64,000 nt of DNA from Pontibacter sp. Tf4 (GTDB taxonomy: Bacteria > Bacteroidota > Bacteroidia > Cytophagales > Hymenobacteraceae). Location: the NCBI RefSeq assembly GCF_014212495.1, contig NZ_JACKZC010000012.1, positions 1 through 64,000 of the forward strand. The letters are read 5' to 3'. Shown here piece after piece: positions 17,596 through 26,204 of the stretch. Made by a program: the position numbers and the translations under genes. The stretch's first letter is position 1, and each line of letters starts with the position of its first letter. A model generated the notes under the pieces. That model saw nothing but the letters and a program-made list of their open reading frames with translations, searched no databases and was not told the DNA's origin.

Positions 17596-18633
17596 GTGGC
17601 AGATTACGAAGAACAGGACATAACCGCAGAAGACTCCGACGAACTATACGAGCACCACCGCATTGTAGTGGATAAAGGGCAGGCACTGCTCCGTGTAGAT
17701 AAGTTTCTGATGGACCGGCTGGCCAATGTTACCCGCAACAAACTACAGGAAGCCATCAGGGCGGAATCGGTGCAGGTGAACGACAAGCCGGTAAAGGTTA
17801 GCTACAAAGTAAAGCCACTGGATGTAATAACCATAACCCTGGCCGAGCCACCACGCGATACCGATATAGTGCCGGAGAACATTCCGCTAACTATAGTTTA
17901 CGAAGACGAGGAACTACTGCTGGTAAACAAACCGGCCGGCATGGTGGTGCACCCGGCTTACAACAACTGGACCGGCACGCTGGTAAATGCCTTAACTTAC
18001 CATTTGCAAAACCTGCCTACCCACCGCAACGGCGAGGGCCGCCCGGGGCTTGTGCACCGCATTGATAAGGATACATCCGGGTTGCTGGTTATTGCCAAAA
18101 CAGACTATAGCATGGCTTTTCTGGCCAAGCAGTTTTACGACCACACCATAGAGCGCACCTATTATGCACTGGTATGGGGCGTGCCAAAACAGGATGCCGG
18201 AACTATAGTTGGCCACGTAGGCCGCAGTGCCAAAGACCGTAAGGTGATGACCGTTTACCCCGATGGCTCTTATGGCAAGCATGCAGTTACGCATTACAAA
18301 GTGCTCCGCAAGTTTAAATATGTAACGCTGGTGCAATGTAACCTGGAGACGGGCCGCACACACCAGATACGGGCGCATATGAAACACATTGGGCATCCGC
18401 TTTTTTCAGATGCAACCTATGGCGGCGATAAAATTGTGTACGGAACCCCGAATGGCAGTTACAAAGCTTTTGTAGAGAATGCGCTGAAGCTGATGCCGCG
18501 GCAGGCGCTGCATGCCAAATCGCTGGGCTTTATACACCCCACTACCAAACAGGAACTGCAGTTTAATTCCGAACTGCCTGAAGATTTTGTAGCTGTACTG
18601 GAAAAGTGGGCACTGTATGAGAACGAAGCGTAA
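17596..18633 (+). CDS. RluA family pseudouridine synthase, RluD-like
   Basis: A 345-residue 23S rRNA pseudouridine synthase. An S4 domain spans about 31-80 (LLRVDKFLMDRLANVTRNKLQEAI), then the catalytic domain with HRIDKDTSGLLVIAKT, where Asp157 is the nucleophile. RTHQIRAHMKHIGHPLFSDATYGG is the second signature. Architecture and length match RluD. The start is GTG at 17596. Two perfect AACTATAGTT copies (17889 and 18201) both encode Thr-Ile-Val. Confidence 0.93.
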   Translation: MADYEEQDITAEDSDELYEHHRIVVDKGQALLRVDKFLMDRLANVTRNKLQEAIRAESVQVNDKPVKVSYKVKPLDVITITLAEPPRDTDIVPENIPLTIVYEDEELLLVNKPAGMVVHPAYNNWTGTLVNALTYHLQNLPTHRNGEGRPGLVHRIDKDTSGLLVIAKTDYSMAFLAKQFYDHTIERTYYALVWGVPKQDAGTIVGHVGRSAKDRKVMTVYPDGSYGKHAVTHYKVLRKFKYVTLVQCNLETGRTHQIRAHMKHIGHPLFSDATYGGDKIVYGTPNGSYKAFVENALKLMPRQALHAKSLGFIHPTTKQELQFNSELPEDFVAVLEKWALYENEA

Positions 18634-18719
18634 ACAATTTCTATAGTTACTGCTTTACACATCGTTGTCTCTATTGCGCTATAGAAATTATTGATCAACA
18701 ACTAACGTGCTATAGTTCG

Positions 18720-18727
18720 TATCTTTG
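18720..18727 (+). promoter_or_regulatory. Candidate -7 box for hemH
   Basis: TATCTTTG matches TAnnTTTG, 26 nt before the hemH ATG. No well-spaced -33 TTTG is visible. Confidence 0.45.
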
Positions 18728-18753
18728 TAAAGCAACCGTACCAAAACGTATAG

Positions 18754-19782
18754 ATGAGCAAAAAGAATAAGGGCAAAACAGGGGTGCTGCTGGTAAATCT
18801 GGGTACACCCGATACGCCCTCTACACCTGATGTAAGAAAATACCTGCGTGAGTTCCTGCTGGATAAGCGCGTGATAGATATTAACCCCGTAGGCCGCTAT
18901 GCCCTCGTGAACGGCATTATCGCCCCGTTTCGTGCGCCGAAATCTGCCAAGGTCTATCAGCAACTATGGACCGACCGAGGTTCGCCGCTGATGTACCATG
19001 GCCGCGACCTGCAGGCAAAACTACAGACAGCCTTAGGAGAAGATTATCACGTAGCCTTTGGGATGCGTTACCAGAGCCCGAGTATAAAAAGTGCGTTGGA
19101 AGAGCTGCGCGAACTTAGTGTGGACCGCATCATTGTAGTACCGCTGTTTCCGCAATATGCCGCCGCTACCACCGGCTCGGTGCACGATAAGATCATGGAG
19201 ATCGTGAAAGACTGGTGGATCATACCAAGCATTAACTTTATCTCCAGCTACTGCGACGATCCTAATTTTATACAGGCGTTTGCTGAGCTGGGTAAAAAGT
19301 ACATGGCCGAAGATACCTATGATCATGTGGTGTTCAGTTACCATGGCGTACCCGAAAGGCAGGTGTTAAAAGGCAGTGATCATGGTTACTGCAAACTGGG
19401 CTCCTGCTGCAACAGCTACAACAAACGCAACAAATACTGTTACCGGGCTTCCTGCTTTGTTACATCCAGGTTGCTGGCCGAGGCCCTTGGCCTGCGCGAA
19501 GACCAGTACACAATAGCTTTCCAGTCCAGGTTGTTGAGCGACCCATGGCTGCAGCCATATACCGATGACGTATTGAAAACGCTTCCGGCCAAAGGCATTA
19601 AGAAAGTGCTGGCCTTTAGCCCAGCCTTCGTAGCCGATTGCCTGGAGACAACTATAGAGGTAGGCGAAGAATTTAAGGAAATGTTTGAGCACGCCGGCGG
19701 CGAAAAATGGGTGCTGGTAGAAAGCCTGAACTCAAGCGACGCCTGGGTAGATGCCCTGAAGCAAATGGTGTTGGAGAATTGA
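18754..19782 (+). CDS. hemH: Ferrochelatase with a cysteine-rich insert
   Basis: A 342-residue ferrochelatase, which inserts ferrous iron into a porphyrin in haem synthesis. Motifs include VLLVNLGTPDTP, LFPQYAAATTGS and FSYHGVP with the catalytic His197. After it comes a segment with five cysteines (213, 218, 219, 229, 234) in YCKLGSCCNSYNKRNKYCY and ASCF. Certain bacterial ferrochelatases carry a [2Fe-2S] cluster, and this insert is a candidate ligand set. Length is otherwise normal. Confidence 0.94.
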   Translation: MSKKNKGKTGVLLVNLGTPDTPSTPDVRKYLREFLLDKRVIDINPVGRYALVNGIIAPFRAPKSAKVYQQLWTDRGSPLMYHGRDLQAKLQTALGEDYHVAFGMRYQSPSIKSALEELRELSVDRIIVVPLFPQYAAATTGSVHDKIMEIVKDWWIIPSINFISSYCDDPNFIQAFAELGKKYMAEDTYDHVVFSYHGVPERQVLKGSDHGYCKLGSCCNSYNKRNKYCYRASCFVTSRLLAEALGLREDQYTIAFQSRLLSDPWLQPYTDDVLKTLPAKGIKKVLAFSPAFVADCLETTIEVGEEFKEMFEHAGGEKWVLVESLNSSDAWVDALKQMVLEN

Positions 19783-19831
19783 TAAGACTTGAAAATGAGG
19801 AGATCTGAAAATCTGAAGATCATCTCCGCAA

Positions 19832-19882
19832 AACTATAGCAAAAGAGCCTCTGAACATATCAGCGGCTCTTTTGCTATAGTT
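19832..19882. terminator. Hairpin terminator whose outer arms are AACTATAG halves
   Basis: AACTATAGCAAAAGAGCC (19832-19849) pairs perfectly over 18 bp with 19865-19882. The core AAAAGAGCC...GGCTCTTTT is a bidirectional terminator between convergent hemH and the LOG gene. The outermost 8 bp on each side are the two halves of the window-wide AACTATAGTT motif. Confidence 0.85.
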
Positions 19883-19907
19883 GAATTTAGATCTGTAAAA
19901 TCAGCAA

Positions 19908-20489
19908 TCAGATCCTTTTAAAGTCAACCCAGTAATCAGAGGTGGCATCGGAATAGGAGCGGAGCTTTTGGAGGAGGATGATGGGGTCCTCTTCCACGAT
20001 AATATTATGGCGCTGGTCTGCTTTTACAAAGCCTTCGGCAACTGTGTGGTCGATCATCTCAAAGAACCTGTCGTAGTAGCCATTGATGTTGTAAAAGGCC
20101 ACCGGCTTCCGGATAATACCTAACTGGTTCCAGGTAATGATCTCGCAGATCTCATCGAATGTGCCAAAACCGCCTGGCATGGCAATAAAGGCATCGGAGC
20201 GGGCGGCCATCATAGCCTTGCGCTCGTGCATGGTCTGTACCACATGTTGTTCATGCAGCCCGGTATGGGCCACCTCGCGGTCAACCAGGCTTTGCGGGAT
20301 TACGCCTATTGCTTTGCCCCCATGTGCCAGCACCGCATCGGCTATCACCCCCATCAGCCCTACATTGCCACCACCATACACCAATGCTATAGTTTGCTCG
20401 GCCATCAGCTTGCCTAACGCCGCCGATGCAGTGCTATAGTTTGGGTTTATGCCTATGTTGGCTCCACAAAAAACGCCTATGCTTTTCAT
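19908..20489 (-). CDS. LOG family protein (TIGR00730)
   Basis: A 193-residue Rossmann-fold LOG protein. The signature PGGFGTFDE is at about 105-113, with YGGGNVGLMG near 38-47 and MHERKAMM near 87-94. Plant and some bacterial members are cytokinin nucleoside 5'-monophosphate phosphoribohydrolases; others cleave general nucleotide monophosphates. The substrate here is not known. It is convergent with hemH. Confidence 0.92.
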   Translation of the reverse strand: MKSIGVFCGANIGINPNYSTASAALGKLMAEQTIALVYGGGNVGLMGVIADAVLAHGGKAIGVIPQSLVDREVAHTGLHEQHVVQTMHERKAMMAARSDAFIAMPGGFGTFDEICEIITWNQLGIIRKPVAFYNINGYYDRFFEMIDHTVAEGFVKADQRHNIIVEEDPIILLQKLRSYSDATSDYWVDFKRI

Positions 20490-20514
20490 TTTAGGTTCTG
20501 TTTGTAATTAAATA

Positions 20515-20550
20515 AAGAAAAGCTCCGGTTTTACTGTCGGAGCTTTTCTT
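20515..20550 (-). terminator. Terminator of the cysteine desulfurase gene
   Basis: AAGAAAAGCTCCG (20515-20527) pairs perfectly with CGGAGCTTTTCTT (20538-20550). It lies just after the minus-strand cysteine desulfurase stop and before the LOG gene start. Confidence 0.87.
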
Positions 20551-20572
20551 GTTAGAATCTATAGTTGCGTTA

Positions 20573-21733
20573 CTAAGCTGTAACCTTGTTGTATAGTTTG
20601 GCCAGGGTCTCCACGGCATAATCAATCTCAGCCTCTGTATTGTATTTGCTGAACGAGAAGCGAACTGAACCACGGGCAGGATCAACGTTAAGGGCACGCA
20701 GCACATGCGAGCCGGCATTGGCACCACTACTGCAGGCACTACCACCTGATGCCGAAATTTTGGCAATGTCCAGGCTAAACAGCAGCATCTCGTTGATGTC
20801 AGACGCAGGCAGGCTAACGTTCAGTACCGTGTAAAGGCTCTTATCTCCGAACTCCGACATGCCGTTAAAGCTCACATCGTCCATCTGCTCACGCAGTTTA
20901 TAAATCATTCTGTCCTTCAGGCCTTGTATATGTCTGGTGTGATCTTCCATATCACGGTAAGCTATCTCCAGCGCTTTTGCTAAACCAATAATGCCGTACA
21001 CGTTCTCGGTACCGCCACGCATGTTGCGCTCCTGCGCACCACCTTGAATAAGAGGCTGTATTTTATAGTTTGCATCGCTGTACAGGAAACCAACACCTTT
21101 CGGGCCATGGAACTTGTGTGCAGAGCCAACTATAAAATGAGCGCCCAACGTTTGCAGGTCGTGCTTATAGTGTCCCATTGTCTGCACCGTATCCGAATGG
21201 AAAACCGCGTTGTACTTTTGGCAAATCTCACCTATTGCCTGGATGTCGTTCAGTGTACCGATCTCGTTGTTGGCGTGCATGACAGATACCAGCGTCTGTG
21301 GTTGGTTGGCCAGCAATTCTTCCAGGTGCTCTAGGTCCAGGTTGCCGCGCTCGTCGTGGCGCAGGTAGCTTACCTGTACGCCAAACTGTTTCTCCAGCAT
21401 CTCCATGGTGTGCAGCACGGCGTGGTGTTCCATTCTGGTAGTAATGGCGTGCTTAATACCTAAGGTGCGGCAGGTGCAAACTATAGCTGCATTGTCGGCC
21501 TCGGTACCACCCGATGTAAAAAAGATCTCGGCAGGCGATGTATTTAATAAACCAGCTACTGTTTTACGCGCTTTTTCGATGGCTGCCCTTACCTCACGCC
21601 CGTGAGAGTGAATAGAAGAGGGGTTACCATAGTGCTCCAGCATAAACGGAGCCATAGCATCAAAAACTTCCTTGTCTAAAGGAGTGGTGGCAGCATTGTC
21701 TAAATATACACGCATGTTGGTAAGGGTTTGCAT
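20573..21733 (-). CDS. Cysteine desulfurase, IscS/NifS family
   Basis: A 386-residue PLP enzyme that takes sulfur from cysteine for Fe-S clusters and tRNA thiolation. The PLP lysine is Lys207 in GSAHKFHGPKG, His104 stacks on PLP, and the persulfide cysteine is Cys334 in SGGSACSSG. The ATG at residue 7 (21715) begins MRVYLDNAATTP and is an equally likely start. No iscU or other cluster gene is adjacent. It could supply sulfur for the thiolated tRNA that MnmH modifies, but that is inference. Confidence 0.94.
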   Translation of the reverse strand: MQTLTNMRVYLDNAATTPLDKEVFDAMAPFMLEHYGNPSSIHSHGREVRAAIEKARKTVAGLLNTSPAEIFFTSGGTEADNAAIVCTCRTLGIKHAITTRMEHHAVLHTMEMLEKQFGVQVSYLRHDERGNLDLEHLEELLANQPQTLVSVMHANNEIGTLNDIQAIGEICQKYNAVFHSDTVQTMGHYKHDLQTLGAHFIVGSAHKFHGPKGVGFLYSDANYKIQPLIQGGAQERNMRGGTENVYGIIGLAKALEIAYRDMEDHTRHIQGLKDRMIYKLREQMDDVSFNGMSEFGDKSLYTVLNVSLPASDINEMLLFSLDIAKISASGGSACSSGANAGSHVLRALNVDPARGSVRFSFSKYNTEAEIDYAVETLAKLYNKVTA

Positions 21734-21768
21734 TACTATATAACGAACTACTAAAGTATCAAAAAAAG

Positions 21769-21812
21769 TTGCGCCAAGGAGAAAAGAACTTTACTTCTTC
21801 TCCTTGGCGCAA
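21769..21812 (-). terminator. Terminator of the glmM-like gene
   Basis: TTGCGCCAAGGAGAA (21769-21783) pairs perfectly over 15 bp with 21798-21812. AAAAAAA at 21761-21767 gives the U-run on the minus strand. It lies 39 nt beyond the mutase stop. Confidence 0.92.
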
Positions 21813-21851
21813 AGGATATTTGTTAAACAATATGTCTACAACAACAGCACA

Positions 21852-23243
21852 TTATGCTTTAACAGAGATGATTTCTTTAATGTCAGCAATAATTTTATTG
21901 GCCAGGTGCTCTGCCGTAGCGTTGCTATCCGACTCGGCATAGATACGGATGATCGGCTCGGTGTTGGACTTGCGCAGGTGCACCCACTCTTTGTCGAACT
22001 CAATCTTCACCCCATCTATCGTATTAATCGGCTGCTTGGCATAGCGCTGCTGCATTTGTGTTAACACAGCATCTACGTCCACATCCGGGGTAAGCTCTAT
22101 CTTGTTTTTAGAGATATAATAATTCGGGTAGCTGGCACGCAGGCGCGTCATGCTCATATCGGCTTTAGCCAGGTGCGTCAGGAACAGGGCAATACCAACC
22201 AACGCATCGCGGCCATAGTGCAGTTCAGGGTAAATGATACCACCATTGCCTTCACCACCAATTACGGCATTCTGCTCTTTCATCATGTTTACCACGTTTA
22301 CTTCGCCAACGGCAGCCGCATAGTAGTTACCGCCTGCTTTCTCCGTAACATCGCGCAACGCTCTGGTAGATGAAAGGTTAGAAACCGTATTGCCTACTTT
22401 ATTCTTCAGGATATAATCTGCTACAGCTACCAGCGTGTATTCTTCGCCGAACATGCTGCCATCTTCGTTTATCAGCGCCAGGCGGTCCACATCCGGGTCC
22501 ACTACAATACCCAGATCAAACTTGCCTTTCTCGATCACTTTGGAGATTTCGCGCAGGTTTTCTGGAAGCGGCTCCGGGTTGTGCGGGAAATGTCCGTCCG
22601 GCTCGCAGTATAGTTTTTCTATCGTTTTAACGCCCAGCGCTTTCAGCAGCATTGGCACAGCAATACCACCGGTAGAGTTAACGCAATCGATAGCGATCTT
22701 AAATTTCTTTGCTTTTACAGCTTCCACATCTACTAAAGGCAAGGCCAGTATCGCTTCAATGTGTTTGTCTATCGCATCCTCGCGCTGGGTGTAGGTGCCT
22801 AACTCTGTTACCTGTGCAAATTCAAACGCTTCTTTATCGGCCAGTTCCAGCACCAGTTTGCCTTCCGCATCCGAAATAAATTCACCTTTATAGTTCAGCA
22901 GCTTCAGCGCGTTCCACTGTTTCGGGTTATGGCTGGCTGTAAGTATAATTCCGCCACCGGCTTTCATTTCCGGCACCACCATCTCCACAGTTGGCGTGGT
23001 TGATAAACCTACATCTACTACGTTAATGCCCAAGCCCTGCAGGGTGGCACATACCAGTTTGTTTACCATGTCGCCGGAGATGCGTGCATCGCGGCCTACC
23101 ACAATAGTGTTGTTGCCGGTAGTCTGTAATACCCAGGTCCCGTAAGCAGCAGCAAACTTAACCACATCTACAGGGGTTAGTGCTTCGCCAGCCTGCCCAC
23201 CTATCGTTCCTCTTATTCCTGAAATTGATTTTATTAAAGCCAC
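21852..23243 (-). CDS. glmM: Phosphoglucosamine mutase / phosphohexomutase
   Basis: A 463-residue alpha-D-phosphohexomutase. The phosphoserine loop is TASHNPKQWNALK (Ser104), the metal loop DPDVDR at 249-254, and the sugar-binding loop GGEGNGGIIYP replaces the GEQSGH of E. coli GlmM. It probably makes glucosamine-1-phosphate for cell-wall UDP-GlcNAc, but phosphomannomutase or phosphoglucomutase activity cannot be excluded from sequence. It is divergent from mazG. Confidence 0.85.
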   Translation of the reverse strand: MALIKSISGIRGTIGGQAGEALTPVDVVKFAAAYGTWVLQTTGNNTIVVGRDARISGDMVNKLVCATLQGLGINVVDVGLSTTPTVEMVVPEMKAGGGIILTASHNPKQWNALKLLNYKGEFISDAEGKLVLELADKEAFEFAQVTELGTYTQREDAIDKHIEAILALPLVDVEAVKAKKFKIAIDCVNSTGGIAVPMLLKALGVKTIEKLYCEPDGHFPHNPEPLPENLREISKVIEKGKFDLGIVVDPDVDRLALINEDGSMFGEEYTLVAVADYILKNKVGNTVSNLSSTRALRDVTEKAGGNYYAAAVGEVNVVNMMKEQNAVIGGEGNGGIIYPELHYGRDALVGIALFLTHLAKADMSMTRLRASYPNYYISKNKIELTPDVDVDAVLTQMQQRYAKQPINTIDGVKIEFDKEWVHLRKSNTEPIIRIYAESDSNATAEHLANKIIADIKEIISVKA

Positions 23244-23265
23244 TTGAGTAAAAGTTAATAGATCG

Positions 23266-23273
23266 CAAAAGTA
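23266..23273 (-). promoter_or_regulatory. Candidate -7 box for glmM
   Basis: Read on the minus strand this is TACTTTTG, matching TAnnTTTG, 22 nt upstream of the glmM start. No clear -33 box is visible. Confidence 0.45.
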
Positions 23274-23355
23274 GCAATAATTCGATTTATAAGTTTACAC
23301 TTTGATCTAATATATGCCGGAGTTATTCTTACAAACACCAGCAGCCGTATTTTAG

Positions 23356-23363
23356 TATATTTG
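23356..23363 (+). promoter_or_regulatory. Candidate -7 box for mazG, nearly leaderless
   Basis: TATATTTG ends only 4 nt before the mazG ATG at 23368. Transcription would begin about at the start codon, implying a leaderless mRNA. The -33 region is weak. Confidence 0.5.
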
Positions 23364-23367
23364 CCTT

Positions 23368-24177
23368 ATGGATACTACTGTTTTTGATGATACTCCGCGC
23401 GGCCGGCAGCTGCAGGCCTTCAACCGCCTGCTGGATGTGATGGACGACCTGCGCGAGAAATGCCCCTGGGACCGCAAGCAGACTATGGAGAGCCTGCGCC
23501 ACCTAACTATAGAAGAGACCTACGAACTATCGGATGCCATTTTAAAGAAAGATCTGCCTGAAATAAAAAAAGAGATCGGCGACCTGATGCTGCACCTGGT
23601 GTTCTATGCCAAAATAGCCTCCGAGCAAAATGCCTTTGATATAGCCGATGTACTAACTGCGCAGTGCGAGAAACTGATTTTCAGGCACCCGCACATTTAT
23701 GGGGATGTAACCGCTGCTACCGAAGAAGAAGTAAAAAAGAACTGGGAACAGCTGAAACTGAAAGAAGGAAACAAATCGGTGTTGGGTGGCGTGCCTGGGT
23801 CGTTGCCGGCGCTGGTAAAGGCCATGCGCATACAGGAGAAAGCCCGCGGCGCCGGTTTTGACTGGGACGATAAGAGCCAGGTATGGCAGAAAGTACAGGA
23901 AGAGCTGTGTGAGTTTGAAGAGGAATTTAATGTTGCCGATACCACAACTATAGATAAAGAACGTGCCACTGCTGAGTTCGGAGACCTGCTGTTTTCACTC
24001 ATCAATTTTGCACGCTTCGTAGATATAAACCCTGAGGAAGCCCTGGAAAGAACCAACCTGAAATTTATTGAGCGATTTAAGTATCTGGAGACGGAGGCAG
24101 CTAAAGATGGAAAGAGATTACAGGATATGAGCTTGGAAGAAATGGATTTTTACTGGAATCGTGCAAAAAAACTGTAG
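23368..24177 (+). CDS. mazG: Nucleoside triphosphate pyrophosphohydrolase MazG
   Basis: A 269-residue two-domain MazG, which hydrolyses NTPs to NMP and pyrophosphate. The N-terminal domain has LREKCPWDRKQT, HLTIEETYELSDAI and EIGDLMLHLVFYAKIA, the E-x-x-E...E-x-x-D metal site. The C-terminal domain repeats it in ELCEFEEEF and EFGDLLFSLINFARF. It is preceded by its own -7 box and followed by a 511-bp spacer. Confidence 0.95.
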   Translation: MDTTVFDDTPRGRQLQAFNRLLDVMDDLREKCPWDRKQTMESLRHLTIEETYELSDAILKKDLPEIKKEIGDLMLHLVFYAKIASEQNAFDIADVLTAQCEKLIFRHPHIYGDVTAATEEEVKKNWEQLKLKEGNKSVLGGVPGSLPALVKAMRIQEKARGAGFDWDDKSQVWQKVQEELCEFEEEFNVADTTTIDKERATAEFGDLLFSLINFARFVDINPEEALERTNLKFIERFKYLETEAAKDGKRLQDMSLEEMDFYWNRAKKL

Positions 24178-24688
24178 GCACGCATACAGTTTAAGTTTTC
24201 ATTTTATATATTTAAATCGTTTTTCTTCAGAAAATCATCAAAAGGTGTTTAAACATTTAACACACAGGTAAATTAGAATATTTAAAGTGCATCACTCGTA
24301 ACGACAGCTTAGGACCTGTTGCAGTGCCGAAAGTAAAGCCCCCGATAGTTACTCCGTTTAAGTTTAAATGCAACAATTGTATGCCGCCTGTGTATAATGG
24401 TAGTGCTCAATTTTTATATTTAAATTTTTTAAGAGATTGTAAGGCCGACTGAAGTTATACTTTGGATAATATTCTAAAATACATAGATTTGTGAATGTGC
24501 TTTTAAATTCCGGTGCCGGCGACGCAGTTTTGTAGAGAGTAAGTGTGTGGCAGGATTTACAGGATAAACTCCCTTTGGTAAAAAAGATAGAGCTATAAAG
24601 AACTAAAACTGAAACAATTACATTTTTATAATAACACAATCAATTTTAAATTACAACACAAACAGCTAAACTTTAAACTTTAATCAAA
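24178..24688 (+). promoter_or_regulatory. Long spacer upstream of the exbB cluster
   Basis: A 511-bp AT-rich spacer without a convincing gene. It holds a good promoter at 24461-24491. A 91-codon minus-strand frame at 24364-24639 shows no family features and overlaps that promoter. From the promoter to the exbB ATG is a leader of about 190 nt, long enough for RNA control elements, but I see no known riboswitch. Confidence 0.5.
24461..24491 (+). promoter_or_regulatory. Bacteroidota consensus promoter for the exbB-tonB cluster
   Basis: TTTG (24461-24464), 19 nt, then TAGATTTG (24484-24491). This matches the TTTG-N19-21-TAnnTTTG consensus at both elements and is the only site in the window where I found both. 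Confidence 0.72.
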
Positions 24689-25555
24689 ATGGAAAAAAAG
24701 ACTGCAGTAGTGAGCAAAAATGCTAATGTAGAGAAAAAACCAAGTGCAGTGGGCTCTCTATTTGCGAGCATAGTTATTCCGCTTGCAATTATAGCATGTG
24801 TGCTTATCTATATGTTCGTGCTTGGTAACCCTGCCAACTTCGAAGGAAATGATCCTGCTAATCACCCGCTTCCAGGTAACTATCTTGGTATAGTTTATAA
24901 AGGTGGCTGGGTTGTTCCAATCCTGATGTCACTTAACCTAATGGTATTCATCTTCGCTATCGAGCGTGCACTTACTATTGGTAAAGCAAAAGGTACTAAG
25001 AGCGTTGCTGATTTCGTACGCACTATTTCTGCAAAACTTAACCAGCGCGATGTAAACGGTGCTATTGCTGCCTGCGATGCGCAGAAAGGTTCTGTAGCAA
25101 ACGTAGCGAAAGCTGGTCTGCTGAAGTACAGAGAAATGCAGACTGAAACTGAACTGCTGAAAGCAGAGAAAGTAGCTGCTATCCAGAAAGAGATCGAAGA
25201 ATCTACTTCACTTGAGCTGCCAATGCTGGAGAAAAACCTGGTGGTTATCTCAACTATCGCCTCTATCTCTACACTGGTAGGTCTGATCGGTACGGTACTT
25301 GGTATGATCAAAGCGTTCTCGGCTCTTGCAACTTCAGGTGCTCCTGACTCAGTAGCGCTTGCAAACGGTATCTCTGAGGCCCTTATCAACACAGCCCTTG
25401 GTATCATCGGTTCTACGATCGCGATCATCGCTTATAACTACTTTACAAGCAAAATCGACGAGCTTACTTACAGCATCGACGAAGCTGGTTTCAGCATGGT
25501 GTCTACTTTCGCTGCGCAGCACGATGCAGCTAACGTAAGACCACAAACTGTATAA
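24689..25555 (+). CDS. exbB: ExbB/TolQ proton-channel protein
   Basis: A 288-residue MotA/TolQ/ExbB protein. Hydrophobic segments lie at about 24-46, 72-92, 175-210 and 220-250; the region around LEKNLVVISTIASISTLVGLIGTVLGMIKAF is the conserved channel core. With ExbD it uses the proton gradient to power TonB. It heads a cluster exbB-exbD-exbD-tonB-tonB behind a consensus promoter. The first 25 residues are a polar extension. Confidence 0.94.
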   Translation: MEKKTAVVSKNANVEKKPSAVGSLFASIVIPLAIIACVLIYMFVLGNPANFEGNDPANHPLPGNYLGIVYKGGWVVPILMSLNLMVFIFAIERALTIGKAKGTKSVADFVRTISAKLNQRDVNGAIAACDAQKGSVANVAKAGLLKYREMQTETELLKAEKVAAIQKEIEESTSLELPMLEKNLVVISTIASISTLVGLIGTVLGMIKAFSALATSGAPDSVALANGISEALINTALGIIGSTIAIIAYNYFTSKIDELTYSIDEAGFSMVSTFAAQHDAANVRPQTV

Positions 25556-25580
25556 GTTACACCGTATTTAACCAGATAAG

Positions 25581-26186
25581 ATGCCAAAAGTAAAAGTAAA
25601 AAGAACAAACCCCTCATTGGACATGACGCCAATGGTGGACTTATTCTTCTTGCTGGTTACTTTCTTTATGCTGACTGCAACAGCCCGTCCTGACGAAGCT
25701 GTTATAGTTGATACCCCTTCATCTGCTTCAGAAATCAAGATACCGGATACCAACGTAATTACTATTACGGTTGATAAAAATGACCGTGTATTCTTTGGAG
25801 TGGACGGACAGCAGACAAAGGAAGCATTGCTTGATAAAATTGGAAGTAAGTATGGCGTGAGCTTCACCCCGGAAGAAAGAAAAACTTTCTCGCTCCTGAG
25901 CAACTTCGGTGTGCCGATCAATCAGCTTAAGTCTTACTTGTCAATGGAATCTAATGCACGCAAGGAGGTAAACCAGCCGGGAATACCAGTTGACTCTACT
26001 CATAACGAGCTTGGTGACTGGGTACTGCAAACACGCCTTACAAACCCGAATGTGGTAATTGCCATTAAGGGCGACCAGGATGTGAGCTACCCAACCGTGA
26101 AGCGCGTGATTGATATCCTGCAGGATAAAAAGGTTAACAGATTTAACCTGATTACTGACATGGAGATGAAACCAACGGCACTATAA
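25581..26186 (+). CDS. ExbD/TolR family protein, first copy
   Basis: A 201-residue protein with one N-terminal membrane helix in LDMTPMVDLFFLLVTFFMLTAT; Asp20 is the conserved proton-carrying residue. The periplasmic domain is longer than in the next gene because of an insert of about 50 residues (about 85-140) containing GVSFTPEERKTFSLLSNFGVP. It partners ExbB and the second ExbD. The spacing of 25 nt to exbB indicates one operon. Confidence 0.93.
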   Translation: MPKVKVKRTNPSLDMTPMVDLFFLLVTFFMLTATARPDEAVIVDTPSSASEIKIPDTNVITITVDKNDRVFFGVDGQQTKEALLDKIGSKYGVSFTPEERKTFSLLSNFGVPINQLKSYLSMESNARKEVNQPGIPVDSTHNELGDWVLQTRLTNPNVVIAIKGDQDVSYPTVKRVIDILQDKKVNRFNLITDMEMKPTAL

Positions 26187-26204
26187 TTAGAAAGGAGAAA
26201 AGAA

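Noticed and set aside
24364..24639. 91-codon minus-strand frame upstream of exbB
   Set aside because: It covers the consensus promoter, is rich in rare patterns of an AT-rich spacer and shows no family features.
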